44,783 nucleotides of DNA from Microbispora triticiradicis (GCA_003260025.2 QFZU02000003.1:1-44783), one strand, 5' to 3'. Positions 1 to 8,113 are shown, counted from the first letter of the stretch. Numbers and translations are program-made. The notes: generated from the letters alone by a model not told the origin.

Positions 1-189
1 CCCCGCGCGCTGTCCCGCGCGCTCGGCGACCTGCTCGCCCGGCCCGAGCTGCGGTCGGCGCTGTCGGCCGCGGGGGCCCGGCGGGCGCGCGCCCGCTACG
101 GCTGGCGGAGGATCGCCGAGCAGACCGAGTCCGTGTACCGAAACCTGGCCGGCGGGCGTCTCGGCGCCCTCGCCGCCGCGGGAGGCTGA
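1..189 (+). CDS. C-terminal tail of a GT4-type glycosyltransferase (5' end outside window)
   Basis: An open frame runs from base 1 to TGA at 187-189 and encodes 62 residues. The tail has the look of the last helices of a group-1 (GT4) glycosyltransferase: a helix of the type found after the nucleotide-sugar site, then ARARYGWRRIAEQTESVYR, the usual closing motif in which a Tyr-Gly/Ser-Trp segment packs back on the N-terminal Rossmann domain. It ends 3 bp before gmhA, so it is probably the preceding gene of the same operon. The donor and acceptor cannot be told from this fragment. Confidence 0.7.
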   Translation, partial: PRALSRALGDLLARPELRSALSAAGARRARARYGWRRIAEQTESVYRNLAGGRLGALAAAGG

Positions 190-192
190 GCG

Positions 193-744
193 ATGCATCC
201 TCACCTGGCCCGGCTGAGCACCGCACTGACGGCGGTCGACCCGGAGACACCCAAGATCCACGCCTGGGGTTACAAGCTCGCCGCCGTGCTAAGCGGCGGC
301 GGACGGCTGCTCGCGTGCGGCAACGGCGGCTCGGCCGCCGAGGCGCAGCACCTGACCGCCGAGCTGGTCGGGCGCTACCGCGCCGACCGGAGGCCGTACG
401 CCGCGATCCCGCTGCACGGCGACACCTCGTCGCTGACCGCCATCTGCAACGACTTCGGCCTGAAGGAGCTGTACGCGCGGCAGGTGCGGGCGCACGGCCG
501 CCCCGGCGACGTGCTGATCTGCCTGTCCACCAGCGGGACGAGCGCCAACGTGACCGAGGCGGCCGAGGCCGGCCGCGAGTGCGGCCTGACCACCTGGGCG
601 CTGACCGGTCCTGGGCCGAACCCGCTGGCCGACCTGTGCGACGAGGCCCTGACGGTGCCCGCCGACGACACCGCGACCATCCAGGAGGTGCATCTCACGG
701 TGATCCACATGCTGTGTGACGTGATTGAGAAGGCCGTCGCGTGA
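193..744 (+). CDS. gmhA: D-sedoheptulose-7-phosphate isomerase (phosphoheptose isomerase)
   Basis: This 183-residue single SIS-domain protein should convert sedoheptulose 7-phosphate to D-glycero-D-manno-heptose 7-phosphate, the first step of nucleotide-heptose synthesis, in the cytosol. The phosphosugar loop GNGGSA lies at 43-48 and STSG at 112-115. His53, Glu57, Gln164 and His172 sit with the spacing of the zinc-binding residues of characterised GmhA enzymes. Length fits the family (about 190). ATG at 193 follows GGAGGCTGAGCG, and the stop overlaps the next gene by 4 bp (GTGA), so the two are probably translationally coupled. The family assignment is strong; the exact sugar is inferred from the neighbours. 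Confidence 0.9.
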   Translation: MHPHLARLSTALTAVDPETPKIHAWGYKLAAVLSGGGRLLACGNGGSAAEAQHLTAELVGRYRADRRPYAAIPLHGDTSSLTAICNDFGLKELYARQVRAHGRPGDVLICLSTSGTSANVTEAAEAGRECGLTTWALTGPGPNPLADLCDEALTVPADDTATIQEVHLTVIHMLCDVIEKAVA

Positions 745-2123
745 GCGCACCACTCGTCATCGTCGGAGACTCCCTGCTCGACGTCGACGTCGAGGGCACG
801 GCCGACCGGCTGTGTCCCGACGCGCCCGTCCCCGTGGTCGAGGGGCAGGCGGAGCACCACCGGCCGGGCGGCGCCGGCCTCGCGGCGCTGCTCGCCGCCC
901 GCGACGGCACACCGGTGACGCTGGTCACCGCCGTCGGCGACGACCCCTCGGGCCGCTGCCTGGAGGACCTGCTGTCGCCCACGGTCGAGATCGTACGGCT
1001 CCCGCTGCGCGGCACGACCGTGCGCAAGACCCGGGTCCGGGCCCGGGGGCAGACGCTGGTCAGGATCGACACCGGAGACGGCCGGGCCATGGGGCGGCCG
1101 GGCCAGGTGGCCTCCGCCTCGGCCTTCGCCCGCGCCGCGGACGCCCTCGCCTCGGCGGGCGCGGTGCTGGTGGCCGACTACGGGCGCGGCGTGGCCGACC
1201 TGCTCCGGGAGTTGCTGCGCGGCCTCGACGTGCCGGTCGTCTGGGACCCCCACCCGCGCGGGTCGCTGCCCGTGCCGGGCTGCGCGCTCGTCACGCCCAG
1301 CGAGGCGGAGGCCCGGGGCATGTGCGGCGAGCCGTACGTCTCGCCGGAGCGCACGGCCCGCAGGCTCGTGCGCGATCTCGACGCCGAGGCCGTCGCGATC
1401 ACGCTCGGAGAGCGTGGCGCGATGCTGGCCCGTCGCGGCGGCAGGTTCGGGCCGGTCCCCGCCCCGCACGTCGCCGTCGGCGAGGACGCCTGCGGCGCCG
1501 GCGACCGCTTCGCCGCGGCGGCGGCCCTCGCCCTGGCCGACGGCGCGTCCACCGAGGACGCCGTCGCCCGCGCGGTCGGCGAGGCCACCAGGTTCGTGGC
1601 GGACGGCGGGGCCGCCGCCCTCCGCCTGCCGCGTCCGGCCGCCGAGGCGCCCGTGCCGTTCCCGCCCGGCGCCTCCGCCTTCGAGGTGGCCGCCGCCGTA
1701 CGGGCCTCCGGAGGCCGGCTCATCGCGACCGGCGGATGCTTCGACCTGCTGCACGCCGGGCACGTGAGCCTGCTGCGGCGGGCCAGGGCGCTCGGCGACG
1801 CCCTCGTGGTCTGCGTCAACTCCGACGACTCGATCCGGCGGCTCAAGGGTCCGAGCAGGCCGCTGGTGAGCGAGCGCGACCGCGTCGAGGTGCTGCGCGC
1901 GCTGGGCTGCGTGGACGCCGTGACGGTCTTCGGCGAGGACACGCCGTCCCAGGTCATCGAGCGGCTGTGCCCGGACGTGTGGGTGAAGGGGGGCGACTAC
2001 GACGAGCGGTCGATGCCCGAGGCCGAGGCCGTGCGCCGGGCCGGTGGGGAGGTCGTCATCCTGCCGACCGTGCCCGGATATTCCACCACGGGCCTGATCG
2101 CCGCCGCCCGGGCCGCATCGTGA
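741..2123 (+). CDS. hldE: bifunctional heptose-7-phosphate kinase / heptose-1-phosphate adenylyltransferase (HldE-type)
   Basis: A 460-residue fusion of a PfkB-family sugar kinase (about 1-310) and an HxGH-type nucleotidyltransferase (about 325-460). The kinase shows the N-terminal GDSLLDVDVEG strand, the PGGAG sugar-binding turn and the catalytic GAGDRF anion hole/base near residue 250. The second domain has GGCFDLLHAGH (HxGH), a basic VKGGDYDE segment and the C-terminal YSTTGLI that replaces ISTT. It should phosphorylate heptose 7-phosphate at C1 and, after dephosphorylation by a GmhB enzyme, adenylylate heptose 1-phosphate. No gmhB or hldD is visible here; they may lie upstream. GTG start at 741 overlaps the gmhA stop. 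Confidence 0.85.
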   Translation: MSAPLVIVGDSLLDVDVEGTADRLCPDAPVPVVEGQAEHHRPGGAGLAALLAARDGTPVTLVTAVGDDPSGRCLEDLLSPTVEIVRLPLRGTTVRKTRVRARGQTLVRIDTGDGRAMGRPGQVASASAFARAADALASAGAVLVADYGRGVADLLRELLRGLDVPVVWDPHPRGSLPVPGCALVTPSEAEARGMCGEPYVSPERTARRLVRDLDAEAVAITLGERGAMLARRGGRFGPVPAPHVAVGEDACGAGDRFAAAAALALADGASTEDAVARAVGEATRFVADGGAAALRLPRPAAEAPVPFPPGASAFEVAAAVRASGGRLIATGGCFDLLHAGHVSLLRRARALGDALVVCVNSDDSIRRLKGPSRPLVSERDRVEVLRALGCVDAVTVFGEDTPSQVIERLCPDVWVKGGDYDERSMPEAEAVRRAGGEVVILPTVPGYSTTGLIAAARAAS

Positions 2124-2166
2124 CCTCCGTCGCGGGTAGCGGTCCTCCAGTCGAAAGGGAAACCCA

Positions 2167-2847
2167 ATGGTGGGAAACGTACTGATCACCGGTGGCGCGT
2201 CCGGCCTCGGCCGGGCCACCGCGGCGGCGGTCGCCAAGGCGGGCGGCCGGCCGCTGGTCGTCGACCTCAACGAGCCGGACGGCGGGTTCGACCACGTGCG
2301 CGCCGACCTCGCCGACCGGGAGCAGGCCGAGCGGGCCGTACGCGAACTCGCCGAGCGGGCGGGCGGACTCGACGCCGTGGTCACGGCGGCGGGCGTCGAC
2401 GCCTGCGGACGGCTGGAGGACGTGGCCGCCGACAGGTGGGAGCGGGTGATCGGGGTCAACCTCCTCGGCACCGCCGCGGTGGTCCGGGCGGCACTGCCGT
2501 TCCTGCGCGAGTCCGGGGGCAGAGTCGTCACCGTCGCCTCCACGCTCGGCGTGCGGGCGCTCAGCGACGCCACGGCCTACTGCGCCTCGAAGTTCGGCGT
2601 GGTGGGCTTCACCCGGGCCCTGGCGGCCGAGCTGGCCGGGCAGGTCGGGGTGACCCTGCTGATCCCCGGCGGCATGCACACCCGCTTCTTCGACGACCGG
2701 CCCGAGCAGTACAAGCCCGGCCCAGACGCCCGGCTGAACCAGCCGGAGGACGTCGCGTCGGCGATCCTGTTCGCCCTCGGCCAGCCGCGGGGCTGCGAGG
2801 TCAGGGAGCTGGTCGTGGCGGCCTCGACGGAGACGTCATGGCCCTAG
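2167..2847 (+). CDS. short-chain dehydrogenase/reductase in the heptose cluster
   Basis: A 226-residue classical SDR. The N-terminal dinucleotide motif TGGASGLG is at about 8-15, the structural AAG follows at about 75, the catalytic Ser lies in VASTLGV, and YCASK gives the Tyr-x-x-x-Lys pair. It is slightly short for the family (about 250). Upstream, GAAAGGGAAACCCA before ATG 2167 gives a plausible ribosome site, 43 bp after hldE. Its place between hldE and a GT9 transferase suggests it acts on the heptose or on the acceptor sugar, for example by oxidation or epimerisation, but the sequence does not fix the substrate. Its stop overlaps the next start by 10 bp. Confidence 0.75.
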   Translation: MVGNVLITGGASGLGRATAAAVAKAGGRPLVVDLNEPDGGFDHVRADLADREQAERAVRELAERAGGLDAVVTAAGVDACGRLEDVAADRWERVIGVNLLGTAAVVRAALPFLRESGGRVVTVASTLGVRALSDATAYCASKFGVVGFTRALAAELAGQVGVTLLIPGGMHTRFFDDRPEQYKPGPDARLNQPEDVASAILFALGQPRGCEVRELVVAASTETSWP

Positions 2848-3785
2848 AGGAACCCGGAAGACCGGTCCTGCTCGCCCTGCGCGGGCTGGGGCTCGGCGAC
2901 CTGCTGGCATCGGTGCCCGCGCTGCGGGCGCTGCGGCGGGCGCATCCCGGGCATCACTTCGTGCTCGCCACCCCCGCCTACCTCGGCGGGCTGCTCCCGC
3001 TGATCGGCGGCGTCGACGAACTGATCGACGTGTCCGGGCCGGGACCGGTGCCGTACGCGTCGCCGGACGTCGCGGTGAACCTCCACGGCAGCGGCCCGGA
3101 GAGCATCCAGGCGCTGCGCCGCACGCGGCCGGGCCGCCTGCTCACCCACACGCACCCCGCCGTCCCCGGCTCGGACGGCCCGGAGTGGAACGCGGAGACG
3201 CACGAGCGTCAGCGGTGGTGCTCACTGCTGGAGTGGTACGGCATCGCGGCCGACCCCGACGACCTCGCGCTCGGCGACCCGGGGCCGGGGCCGCTGCCCG
3301 GCGGCGAGGTGGTCATCCATCCGGGCGCGGCGTTCCGGGCCCGGCAGTGGCCGCCGGACCGCTTCGCCCAGGTGGCCGCCGAGCTCGTCCGGACGGGCCA
3401 CCGGGTCGTCGTCACGGGCGGGGTGACCGAGATCGCGCTCGCCCGGCACGTCGCGGCCCTCGCCGGGCTGCCGGAGGAGTCGGTGCTGGCCGGCCGTACG
3501 AACCTGCCCGAGCTCGCCGCGCTCACGGCGCACGCGGCGCTGGTGGTGTGCGGCGACACCGGCATGTCACACCTGGCCACCGCCGTCGGCACGCCCTCGG
3601 TCATCCTGTACGGTCCGGTCCCGCCCGCGCTGTGGGGGCCGCCGCCGGGCCGCCCGCACATCGCGCTGTGGGCGGGACGCCGGGGAGACCCGCACGGCGA
3701 CACGCCGTCGGAAGGCCTGCTGGAGATCGGAGTGGCCGAGGTGCTGGACGCGGTCAGAAGGTTACGAGGAGTGGAGGTGCGGTGA
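2838..3785 (+). CDS. GT9-family glycosyltransferase (ADP-heptose heptosyltransferase-like)
   Basis: A 315-residue GT-B protein of family GT9, which in Gram-negative bacteria transfers heptose from ADP-heptose to lipopolysaccharide core. Visible marks are the N-terminal LRGLGLGDLLASVPALRALR helix start, the acceptor-side LHGSGPES loop, VIHPGAAFRARQWPPDRFA in the donor domain, and the family signature CGDTGMSHLATAVGTPSVILYG near 235-255. ATG 2838 lies inside the end of the SDR gene, and the 3' end overlaps the next gene by GTGA. In an actinomycete there is no LPS, so the acceptor is probably a cell-wall or capsular glycan (inference). Linkage to gmhA and hldE supports ADP-heptose as donor. Confidence 0.85.
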   Translation: MALEEPGRPVLLALRGLGLGDLLASVPALRALRRAHPGHHFVLATPAYLGGLLPLIGGVDELIDVSGPGPVPYASPDVAVNLHGSGPESIQALRRTRPGRLLTHTHPAVPGSDGPEWNAETHERQRWCSLLEWYGIAADPDDLALGDPGPGPLPGGEVVIHPGAAFRARQWPPDRFAQVAAELVRTGHRVVVTGGVTEIALARHVAALAGLPEESVLAGRTNLPELAALTAHAALVVCGDTGMSHLATAVGTPSVILYGPVPPALWGPPPGRPHIALWAGRRGDPHGDTPSEGLLEIGVAEVLDAVRRLRGVEVR

Positions 3786-4744
3786 AGGGATCCCGTGTCG
3801 TGGTCACCGGAGGAGCCGGGTTCCTCGGCTCCTACCTGTGCGAACGCCTGATCGAGAAGGGCGCGGCGGTCGTCTGCCTGGACAACTTCCTCACCGGGTC
3901 TCCGCGCAACGTCGAGCACCTGATCGGCCGCCCGGCGTTCCGGCTGGTGGAGTGCGACCTCACCGGGTTCGTCCACGTGCCCGGCCAGGTGGACCTGGTG
4001 CTCCACTTCGCGTCGGCGGCGTCGCCCGCCGACTACCTGCGTCATCCGATCGAGACGCTGAAGGTCGGCAGCATGGGCACGCTGCACGCGCTCGGGCTCG
4101 CCGCCGAGAAGAGCGCCCGGCTGGTCCTCGCGTCCACGAGCGAGGTGTACGGCGACCCGCTGGAGCACCCGCAGAAGGAGACGTACTGGGGCAATGTCAA
4201 CCCGGTCGGGCCGCGCAGCGTGTACGACGAGGCCAAACGCTTCGCCGAGGCGCTGACCACGGCCTATCACGACTCGCGGGGCGTCGACACCGCCATCGCG
4301 CGGATCTTCAACACCTACGGCCCCCGGATGCGGCCGCACGACGGCCGGGCGATTCCCACCTTCATCCGGCAGGCGCTGCTGGGCGAGCCGATCACCGTGA
4401 CCGGCGACGGCAGCCAGACGAGGTCGATCTGCTACGTGGACGACACGGTCGACGGCGTGCTCGCGCTCGCCGAGAGCGACTTCGCCGGGCCGGTGAACAT
4501 CGGCAACCCGGCGGAGATGTCGATGTCGGACCTGGCGGAGACGATCCGGGACCTCGCGGGCTCCTCCTCGCCGGTCCGGTTCATCGACCGGCCGGTGGAC
4601 GACCCGGCCGTACGCCGCCCCGACACCTCGCTCGCCGAGGAGCGGCTCGGGTGGCGTCCCCGCGTCGACCCCGTCACCGGCCTGCGCCGCACGATCGACT
4701 GGTTCGAGAAGGAGCTGAACTCCCCGTACTCCGTCGCCTCCTGA
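3782..4744 (+). CDS. UDP-glucuronate decarboxylase-like extended SDR (UDP-xylose synthase family)
   Basis: A 320-residue NAD-dependent extended SDR. TGGAGFLGS near the N-terminus binds NAD. The family-typical STSEVYGDPLEHPQKE, then YWGNVNPVGPRSVYDEAKR with the catalytic Tyr-x-x-x-Lys, and RIFNTYGPRM match UDP-glucuronate decarboxylases (UXS) much better than GalE or RmlB enzymes. It would oxidise UDP-GlcA at C4 and decarboxylate it to UDP-xylose. GTG start at 3782 overlaps the GT9 stop by 4 bp. It closes the sugar operon; a strong hairpin follows at 4759-4780. A 4-epimerase or another decarboxylating sugar enzyme remains possible. Confidence 0.8.
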   Translation: MKGSRVVVTGGAGFLGSYLCERLIEKGAAVVCLDNFLTGSPRNVEHLIGRPAFRLVECDLTGFVHVPGQVDLVLHFASAASPADYLRHPIETLKVGSMGTLHALGLAAEKSARLVLASTSEVYGDPLEHPQKETYWGNVNPVGPRSVYDEAKRFAEALTTAYHDSRGVDTAIARIFNTYGPRMRPHDGRAIPTFIRQALLGEPITVTGDGSQTRSICYVDDTVDGVLALAESDFAGPVNIGNPAEMSMSDLAETIRDLAGSSSPVRFIDRPVDDPAVRRPDTSLAEERLGWRPRVDPVTGLRRTIDWFEKELNSPYSVAS

Positions 4745-4758
4745 TCGCCGTCGTCCCG

Positions 4759-4780
4759 GGCCCCCGCCCCAGCGGGGGCC
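4759..4780. terminator. bidirectional hairpin between the heptose operon and the AraC gene
   Basis: A perfect 9-bp GC stem with a four-base loop (GGCCCCCGC / GCGGGGGCC) fills the gap between two convergent genes. There is no U-tract, as is usual in actinomycetes. Confidence 0.6.
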
Positions 4781-5779
4781 TCAGTCCAGGCCCGTTCCCT
4801 CCCGCCACGCGTCGTCCGCCGCCTGGTGCCGGTGATCACGGGGGGACATGCCGAAGGCGGCGCGGAAGTTGCGGCTGAAGGTCGCGGCGTCGCTGAAACC
4901 CCAGCGGGCGGCGATGGTCTGGATGGGCCGTGCTCGCAGCAGGGGGTCGGCGAGATCGCGGTGGCACCCCTCAAGGCGGCACCGGCGAATCCAGCCCGCC
5001 ACGCTCAGCCCCTGCTCCTGGAAGATCTTGTACAGGTGCCGTACGGAGATCCCGTGCGCCGCGGCGATCATCTCCGCGTTCAGGTCCGGATCACCGAGCC
5101 GCTGCCGGATGAAATGGTGGATCAGCGACAGCAGAGCCTGGTGCCGCGACTCGGGCGCCAGCGCGCGGGTGGCCTCGCACCGGTGCGCGCAGGCCGCCGC
5201 GACCAGGTCGAGGGTGACGGCGCCCAGCGCCTCCGCGTCCTGGCGGGTGAGGTCGCCGGCGTTCTCCGTCAGCTGCCTCAGGTGCGCGGCCAGGACACCG
5301 GTGATCCCGGCCCGCGCGGGAAACGGCGCCGCGACGAGCCGCCCGACCATGTCGGACCGAAGGCCCAGCGAGGATCTCGGGAACTGGACGATCAGAGATT
5401 CCGCCGGCCCACGGCCGGCCCCTCGCCATCCCTGCCACGGCTGGGACGAGTCGATGAGAAGAAGGTGATTCACCGCGAAGCGCGCCTCCCGGCCCGCCTG
5501 CGTCATCGCACCGTCGCCGGCGAGAACGAGGTGGAGCTGGAAGACCTCCGGATCCGTCTGCCGGATGAGCTTCGCGGGCCGGCTCACCTGCAGCCTGCTG
5601 TGGCTCATCGTCGACAACGTGACCGCGCCGAAGTCGAACAGCCGCGCCGACGCGTTGAAGTCGGCGGGGCTGTCCGAGGCCGGCCATGTGCTCACGAGTG
5701 TCTGCGACAACGTCTGATGCCAGAAAGGAAAACGGTCCCGAGCGGCCAGGTCCCTGGTGTTCCACTCCAGAACTTGCAT
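4781..5779 (-). CDS. AraC-family transcriptional regulator
   Basis: A 332-residue protein with an N-terminal AraC_binding_2-like sensor domain (about 10-185, with the FHWHQTL-like start PFWHQTLSQ and QLHLVLAGDGAM) and a C-terminal double helix-turn-helix. The DNA-binding part includes IAAAHGISVRHLYKIF and the signature AARWGFSDAATFSRNFRAAF followed by GMSPRDHR. I chose ATG at 5779 (MQVLEWNTRDL) because a G-rich ribosome site lies just upstream and the 22 residues of the longer frame are not family-like. It is divergent from the HNH nuclease gene across 274 bp that hold a palindrome and a direct repeat. The effector is unknown. Confidence 0.85.
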   Translation of the reverse strand: MQVLEWNTRDLAARDRFPFWHQTLSQTLVSTWPASDSPADFNASARLFDFGAVTLSTMSHSRLQVSRPAKLIRQTDPEVFQLHLVLAGDGAMTQAGREARFAVNHLLLIDSSQPWQGWRGAGRGPAESLIVQFPRSSLGLRSDMVGRLVAAPFPARAGITGVLAAHLRQLTENAGDLTRQDAEALGAVTLDLVAAACAHRCEATRALAPESRHQALLSLIHHFIRQRLGDPDLNAEMIAAAHGISVRHLYKIFQEQGLSVAGWIRRCRLEGCHRDLADPLLRARPIQTIAARWGFSDAATFSRNFRAAFGMSPRDHRHQAADDAWREGTGLD

Positions 5780-5836
5780 CCGCACCCCCCGACGCACACA
5801 AATCGGCATCAAGTTTACAGAAATCGTCAAGACGTA

Positions 5837-5873
5837 ATTGCGCAATCTCCGGCATACCGACGTCGCATACCGA
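5837..5873. promoter_or_regulatory. candidate AraC-type operator: palindrome plus direct repeat
   Basis: Within the divergent AraC/HNH region a 10-bp palindrome ATTGCGCAAT lies at 5837-5846, and GCATACCGA occurs twice in the same orientation at 5852-5860 and 5865-5873. Direct repeats close together are a common form of AraC-family site. The region is also more AT-rich than its surroundings, as expected for promoters. Role inferred. Confidence 0.4.
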
Positions 5874-6053
5874 ATTCCGGGTGCGCCAAATTCGTTAGTG
5901 GTGCAGATCTGAGAACAAGCGCCGAAGGCCGGGACCGCCGAGGTGGAAGCGCCTGGAGTGCGATCGCGCGACCGCCGTCAGAGCGTACGGACCCGAGGGG
6001 TGCGGGCTCGCTTCGGGTTTCGGCGCGCCCGTGGGTTTGGTAAGGCTGTAGGC

Positions 6054-6707
6054 ATGATCTTTCCCGCGAGGGCGCTCAACACCGCCGTACTCACCCTTCT
6101 GGTCGTCCCGATCACCACGGTCGCCGCCGCTCCCCAGGCGACGGCCGAAGCCGGGGGCAGCTCCCACGCGGCGGCGTCGGCCCGCCGCCTCCTGGCCCAG
6201 CTGAAGGTCGCCAGGCCGCTGCCGCTCCGCGGATACAGTCATCGGCGGTTCCAGCCCCGGTGGGCGCACCACAAGGGAGCGTGCGACGCGCGGGAGGTGG
6301 TCCTCGCCCGGCAGGGGCGGGGGGTGCGCAGGGACGCGCACTGCCGCCCCGTAAAGGGCGCCTGGTACAGCCCGTACGACGGCAGGGTGCTGAAGAGCGT
6401 CAAGCAGGTCGACGTCGACCACCTGGTGCCCCTGGCGTACGCCTGGCGCTCCGGCGCCGCCCGATGGAGCCAGGCGCGTCGCCGGGCTTTCGCCAACGAC
6501 CTCACCCGGCCCGAGCTGGTCGTGGTGAGCCATTCGGTGAACATGGCCAAGGGAGGCCGGGGCCCGCAGAGCTGGCGTCCGCCGCGCCGGAGCCACTGGT
6601 GCCGCTACGCCACGGCGTGGATCGCCGTCAAGCATCACCACCGGCTCTCCGTGACCGGGAAGGAGAGGACGGCCCTGCTCAACATGCTCCGCACCTGCCG
6701 GCGCTGA
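6054..6707 (+). CDS. secreted HNH (DUF1524-like) nuclease
   Basis: A 217-residue protein with a signal peptide (hydrophobic segment about 10-28 ending VAAAPQA) and a DUF1524/HNH-type beta-beta-alpha-metal fold. The motif VDVDHLVPLAYAW places Asp122-His123 as general base region and the later SHSVNMAKGGRGPQSW places Asn163 and the KGxxGPxxWxPP signature typical of actinobacterial exported HNH proteins. Cys residues at both ends (GAC, HCR, WCR, TCR) could form disulfides outside the cell. ATG 6054 was chosen because the upstream extension is not signal-like. A likely extracellular DNA/RNA nuclease for nutrient recovery or competition; substrate not proven. Confidence 0.8.
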   Translation: MIFPARALNTAVLTLLVVPITTVAAAPQATAEAGGSSHAAASARRLLAQLKVARPLPLRGYSHRRFQPRWAHHKGACDAREVVLARQGRGVRRDAHCRPVKGAWYSPYDGRVLKSVKQVDVDHLVPLAYAWRSGAARWSQARRRAFANDLTRPELVVVSHSVNMAKGGRGPQSWRPPRRSHWCRYATAWIAVKHHHRLSVTGKERTALLNMLRTCRR

Positions 6708-6720
6708 CCGCCGCCCGCCG

Positions 6721-6747
6721 CTCCCGGACCGCCTTCACGGCCGGGAG
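6721..6747. terminator. hairpin between HNH nuclease and Mut7-C genes
   Basis: CTCCCGG at 6721-6727 pairs with CCGGGAG at 6741-6747, with an inner CCG/CGG extension around a short loop. It sits at the convergent gene ends and overlaps the last codons of the Mut7-C gene. Confidence 0.45.
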
Positions 6748-7445
6748 ACGGCGTCGGCGGCGGTACGCACGATGGCGGACAGCGTGTCGCCGTGGGCGCC
6801 GTGCCAGTAGACGCGGCCGCAGGCGAGGCAGCGGGCGAACGCGTCGTAGGTGCGCCGGGTGCCGGGCTCCAGCGAGTCCTCCACCTCTGCCTTGCCGACC
6901 GTCGCGAGCGTTCCGTTGCAGGCGGTGCAGCGGGTCCACGGCGCCAGCGGCGGCCGGAACCGGTCGAGCACGTCGAGGAACTGGTCGTCCGGCCGGGCGC
7001 CGCGCACGTACGCGCCGTGCCGCAGCGACCGGCGGCGCAGGATGCCGCGGTCCTGCGTGAGCAGCACCCGTTCCTCGGCGCCCGCCTGCTCGATGAGGGC
7101 GTCGTCGTCCATGTCGTTGTGGTAGGCGGTGTCCAGGCCGACCAGGCGGAGACGGCGGGCCAGCGTGCCGAGATGGACGTCGAGGAGGAACCGGATCCCC
7201 GGGATCACCTGCGGCCTGCGTACCGGCCGGACGTCCACGACCTCACCCGGGCGCGGCCGGTACGACGGGCCGACCGGGCGCTCCGCCGCGGTCAGCCCGC
7301 CGACCTCGGTCAGCGGCACCCCGGCCGACTCGATCACGTGCCCGAGCGAGGAGGTCCCGTCGTAGGGCAGGCACACCTCGGGCCGCCGGTTGCGCGGCGC
7401 GAGGAAGAGCCACAGATCAGGCGAGAAGCGTACGGACAGGTCCAT
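6735..7445 (-). CDS. Mut7-C RNase domain protein with N-terminal ubiquitin-like domain
   Basis: A 236-residue cytosolic protein made of a beta-grasp Mut7-C ubiquitin-like domain (about 1-78) and a PIN-like Mut7-C RNase domain (about 82-230). FLLDVHLGTLARRLRLVGLDT carries the first acidic residue, DDDALIEQA and LLTQDRGILRRR the others expected of PIN-type metal nucleases. Two CxxC pairs near the end (CTACNG and CLACGRVYW) form a zinc ribbon. Length matches the family (about 240). The family is named after the C-terminus of metazoan exonuclease Mut-7; the biological RNA target in bacteria is not known. Confidence 0.85.
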   Translation of the reverse strand: MDLSVRFSPDLWLFLAPRNRRPEVCLPYDGTSSLGHVIESAGVPLTEVGGLTAAERPVGPSYRPRPGEVVDVRPVRRPQVIPGIRFLLDVHLGTLARRLRLVGLDTAYHNDMDDDALIEQAGAEERVLLTQDRGILRRRSLRHGAYVRGARPDDQFLDVLDRFRPPLAPWTRCTACNGTLATVGKAEVEDSLEPGTRRTYDAFARCLACGRVYWHGAHGDTLSAIVRTAADAVSRP

Positions 7446-7493
7446 GCTCCCAGCATGCCTCTCAGCGTGCGGGCCGCCGGGCCGCGGACGAAG

Positions 7494-7535
7494 GGCCCCG
7501 CTGCCGTCCGCCGGGGGGAGGGCGGCAACGGGGCC
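7494..7535 (-). terminator. hairpin downstream of the SPW gene
   Basis: GGCCCCG (7494-7500) pairs with CGGGGCC (7529-7535), extended by TGCC/GGCA; it starts 22 bp after the SPW gene on the minus strand. Confidence 0.45.
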
Positions 7536-7556
7536 GTACAGAGGGTGGGCAGGGGC

Positions 7557-7901
7557 TCAGGCGGCGACGGTCGTCCGGCCGCGGACCTGGAGGACGGTCA
7601 GCAGGCCGACGACGACGGTGACGGCGCCGGTGATCCAGGCGGTCCACGCCGAGGCGGCGTCACCGTCGAAACCGAACGCCCAGGGCGAGACGAACAGCAG
7701 GGCGCCGAACGCCGCGGTCACCCAGGAGCTCGCGCCGCCCGCGCCCAGGATGGACCATAGGGCGGAGACGACGAGGAGCGCGCCGAGGACGAGCAGGGGT
7801 TGCGTCGCGGCCTGGGCGTCGGCCCAGAAGAACGGCGCGACCACCGCGACCAGTCCGGCGAGGAGGGCGACGACGTCGGACAACGATCTCGTGAGATCCA
7901 T
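7557..7901 (-). CDS. SPW-repeat membrane protein
   Basis: A 114-residue protein that is almost wholly membrane segments: four hydrophobic helices at about 8-26, 33-52, 58-77 and 86-106. VSPWAFGF before the third/fourth helix is the SPW signature; the first copy is degenerate (APFFWAD). Actinobacterial SPW proteins are short, with one or two such repeats, and have no known biochemical role. The start has GGAGGC just upstream. A palindrome at 7951-7966 lies 50 bp before the start codon. Confidence 0.8.
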   Translation of the reverse strand: MDLTRSLSDVVALLAGLVAVVAPFFWADAQAATQPLLVLGALLVVSALWSILGAGGASSWVTAAFGALLFVSPWAFGFDGDAASAWTAWITGAVTVVVGLLTVLQVRGRTTVAA

Positions 7902-7950
7902 CCGTGCCTCCGTACGGGAGAGATTGGCTGTGCTCCGACACTCCGTCTGA

Positions 7951-7966
7951 TTGACCGCCCGGTCAA
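7951..7966. promoter_or_regulatory. TTGACCG-CC-CGGTCAA palindrome upstream of the SPW gene
   Basis: Seven-base arms separated by two bases form a perfect inverted repeat. On the minus strand it contains TTGACC, which could be a -35 element, so a bound repressor would block the SPW promoter. Inference only. Confidence 0.4.
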
Positions 7967-8072
7967 CAACCCGTTACGTCAGGATTTCCTAACCCTGAGT
8001 GACAACGCCCTGAACGCGCGGGTCGCGGACTCCGCGCGGAAACCTCCCCCTGTACGGCGACGGCCCGCCGGC

Positions 8073-8087
8073 CCGGGAAAGTCCCGG
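8073..8087 (-). terminator. short hairpin after the M14 carboxypeptidase gene
   Basis: CCGGGA and TCCCGG form a 6-bp stem with a 3-base loop, 27 bp past the stop codon. It is weak in isolation. Confidence 0.35.
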
Positions 8088-8113
8088 CGCCGGCGGCCAC
8101 CTTCACGAACCGG

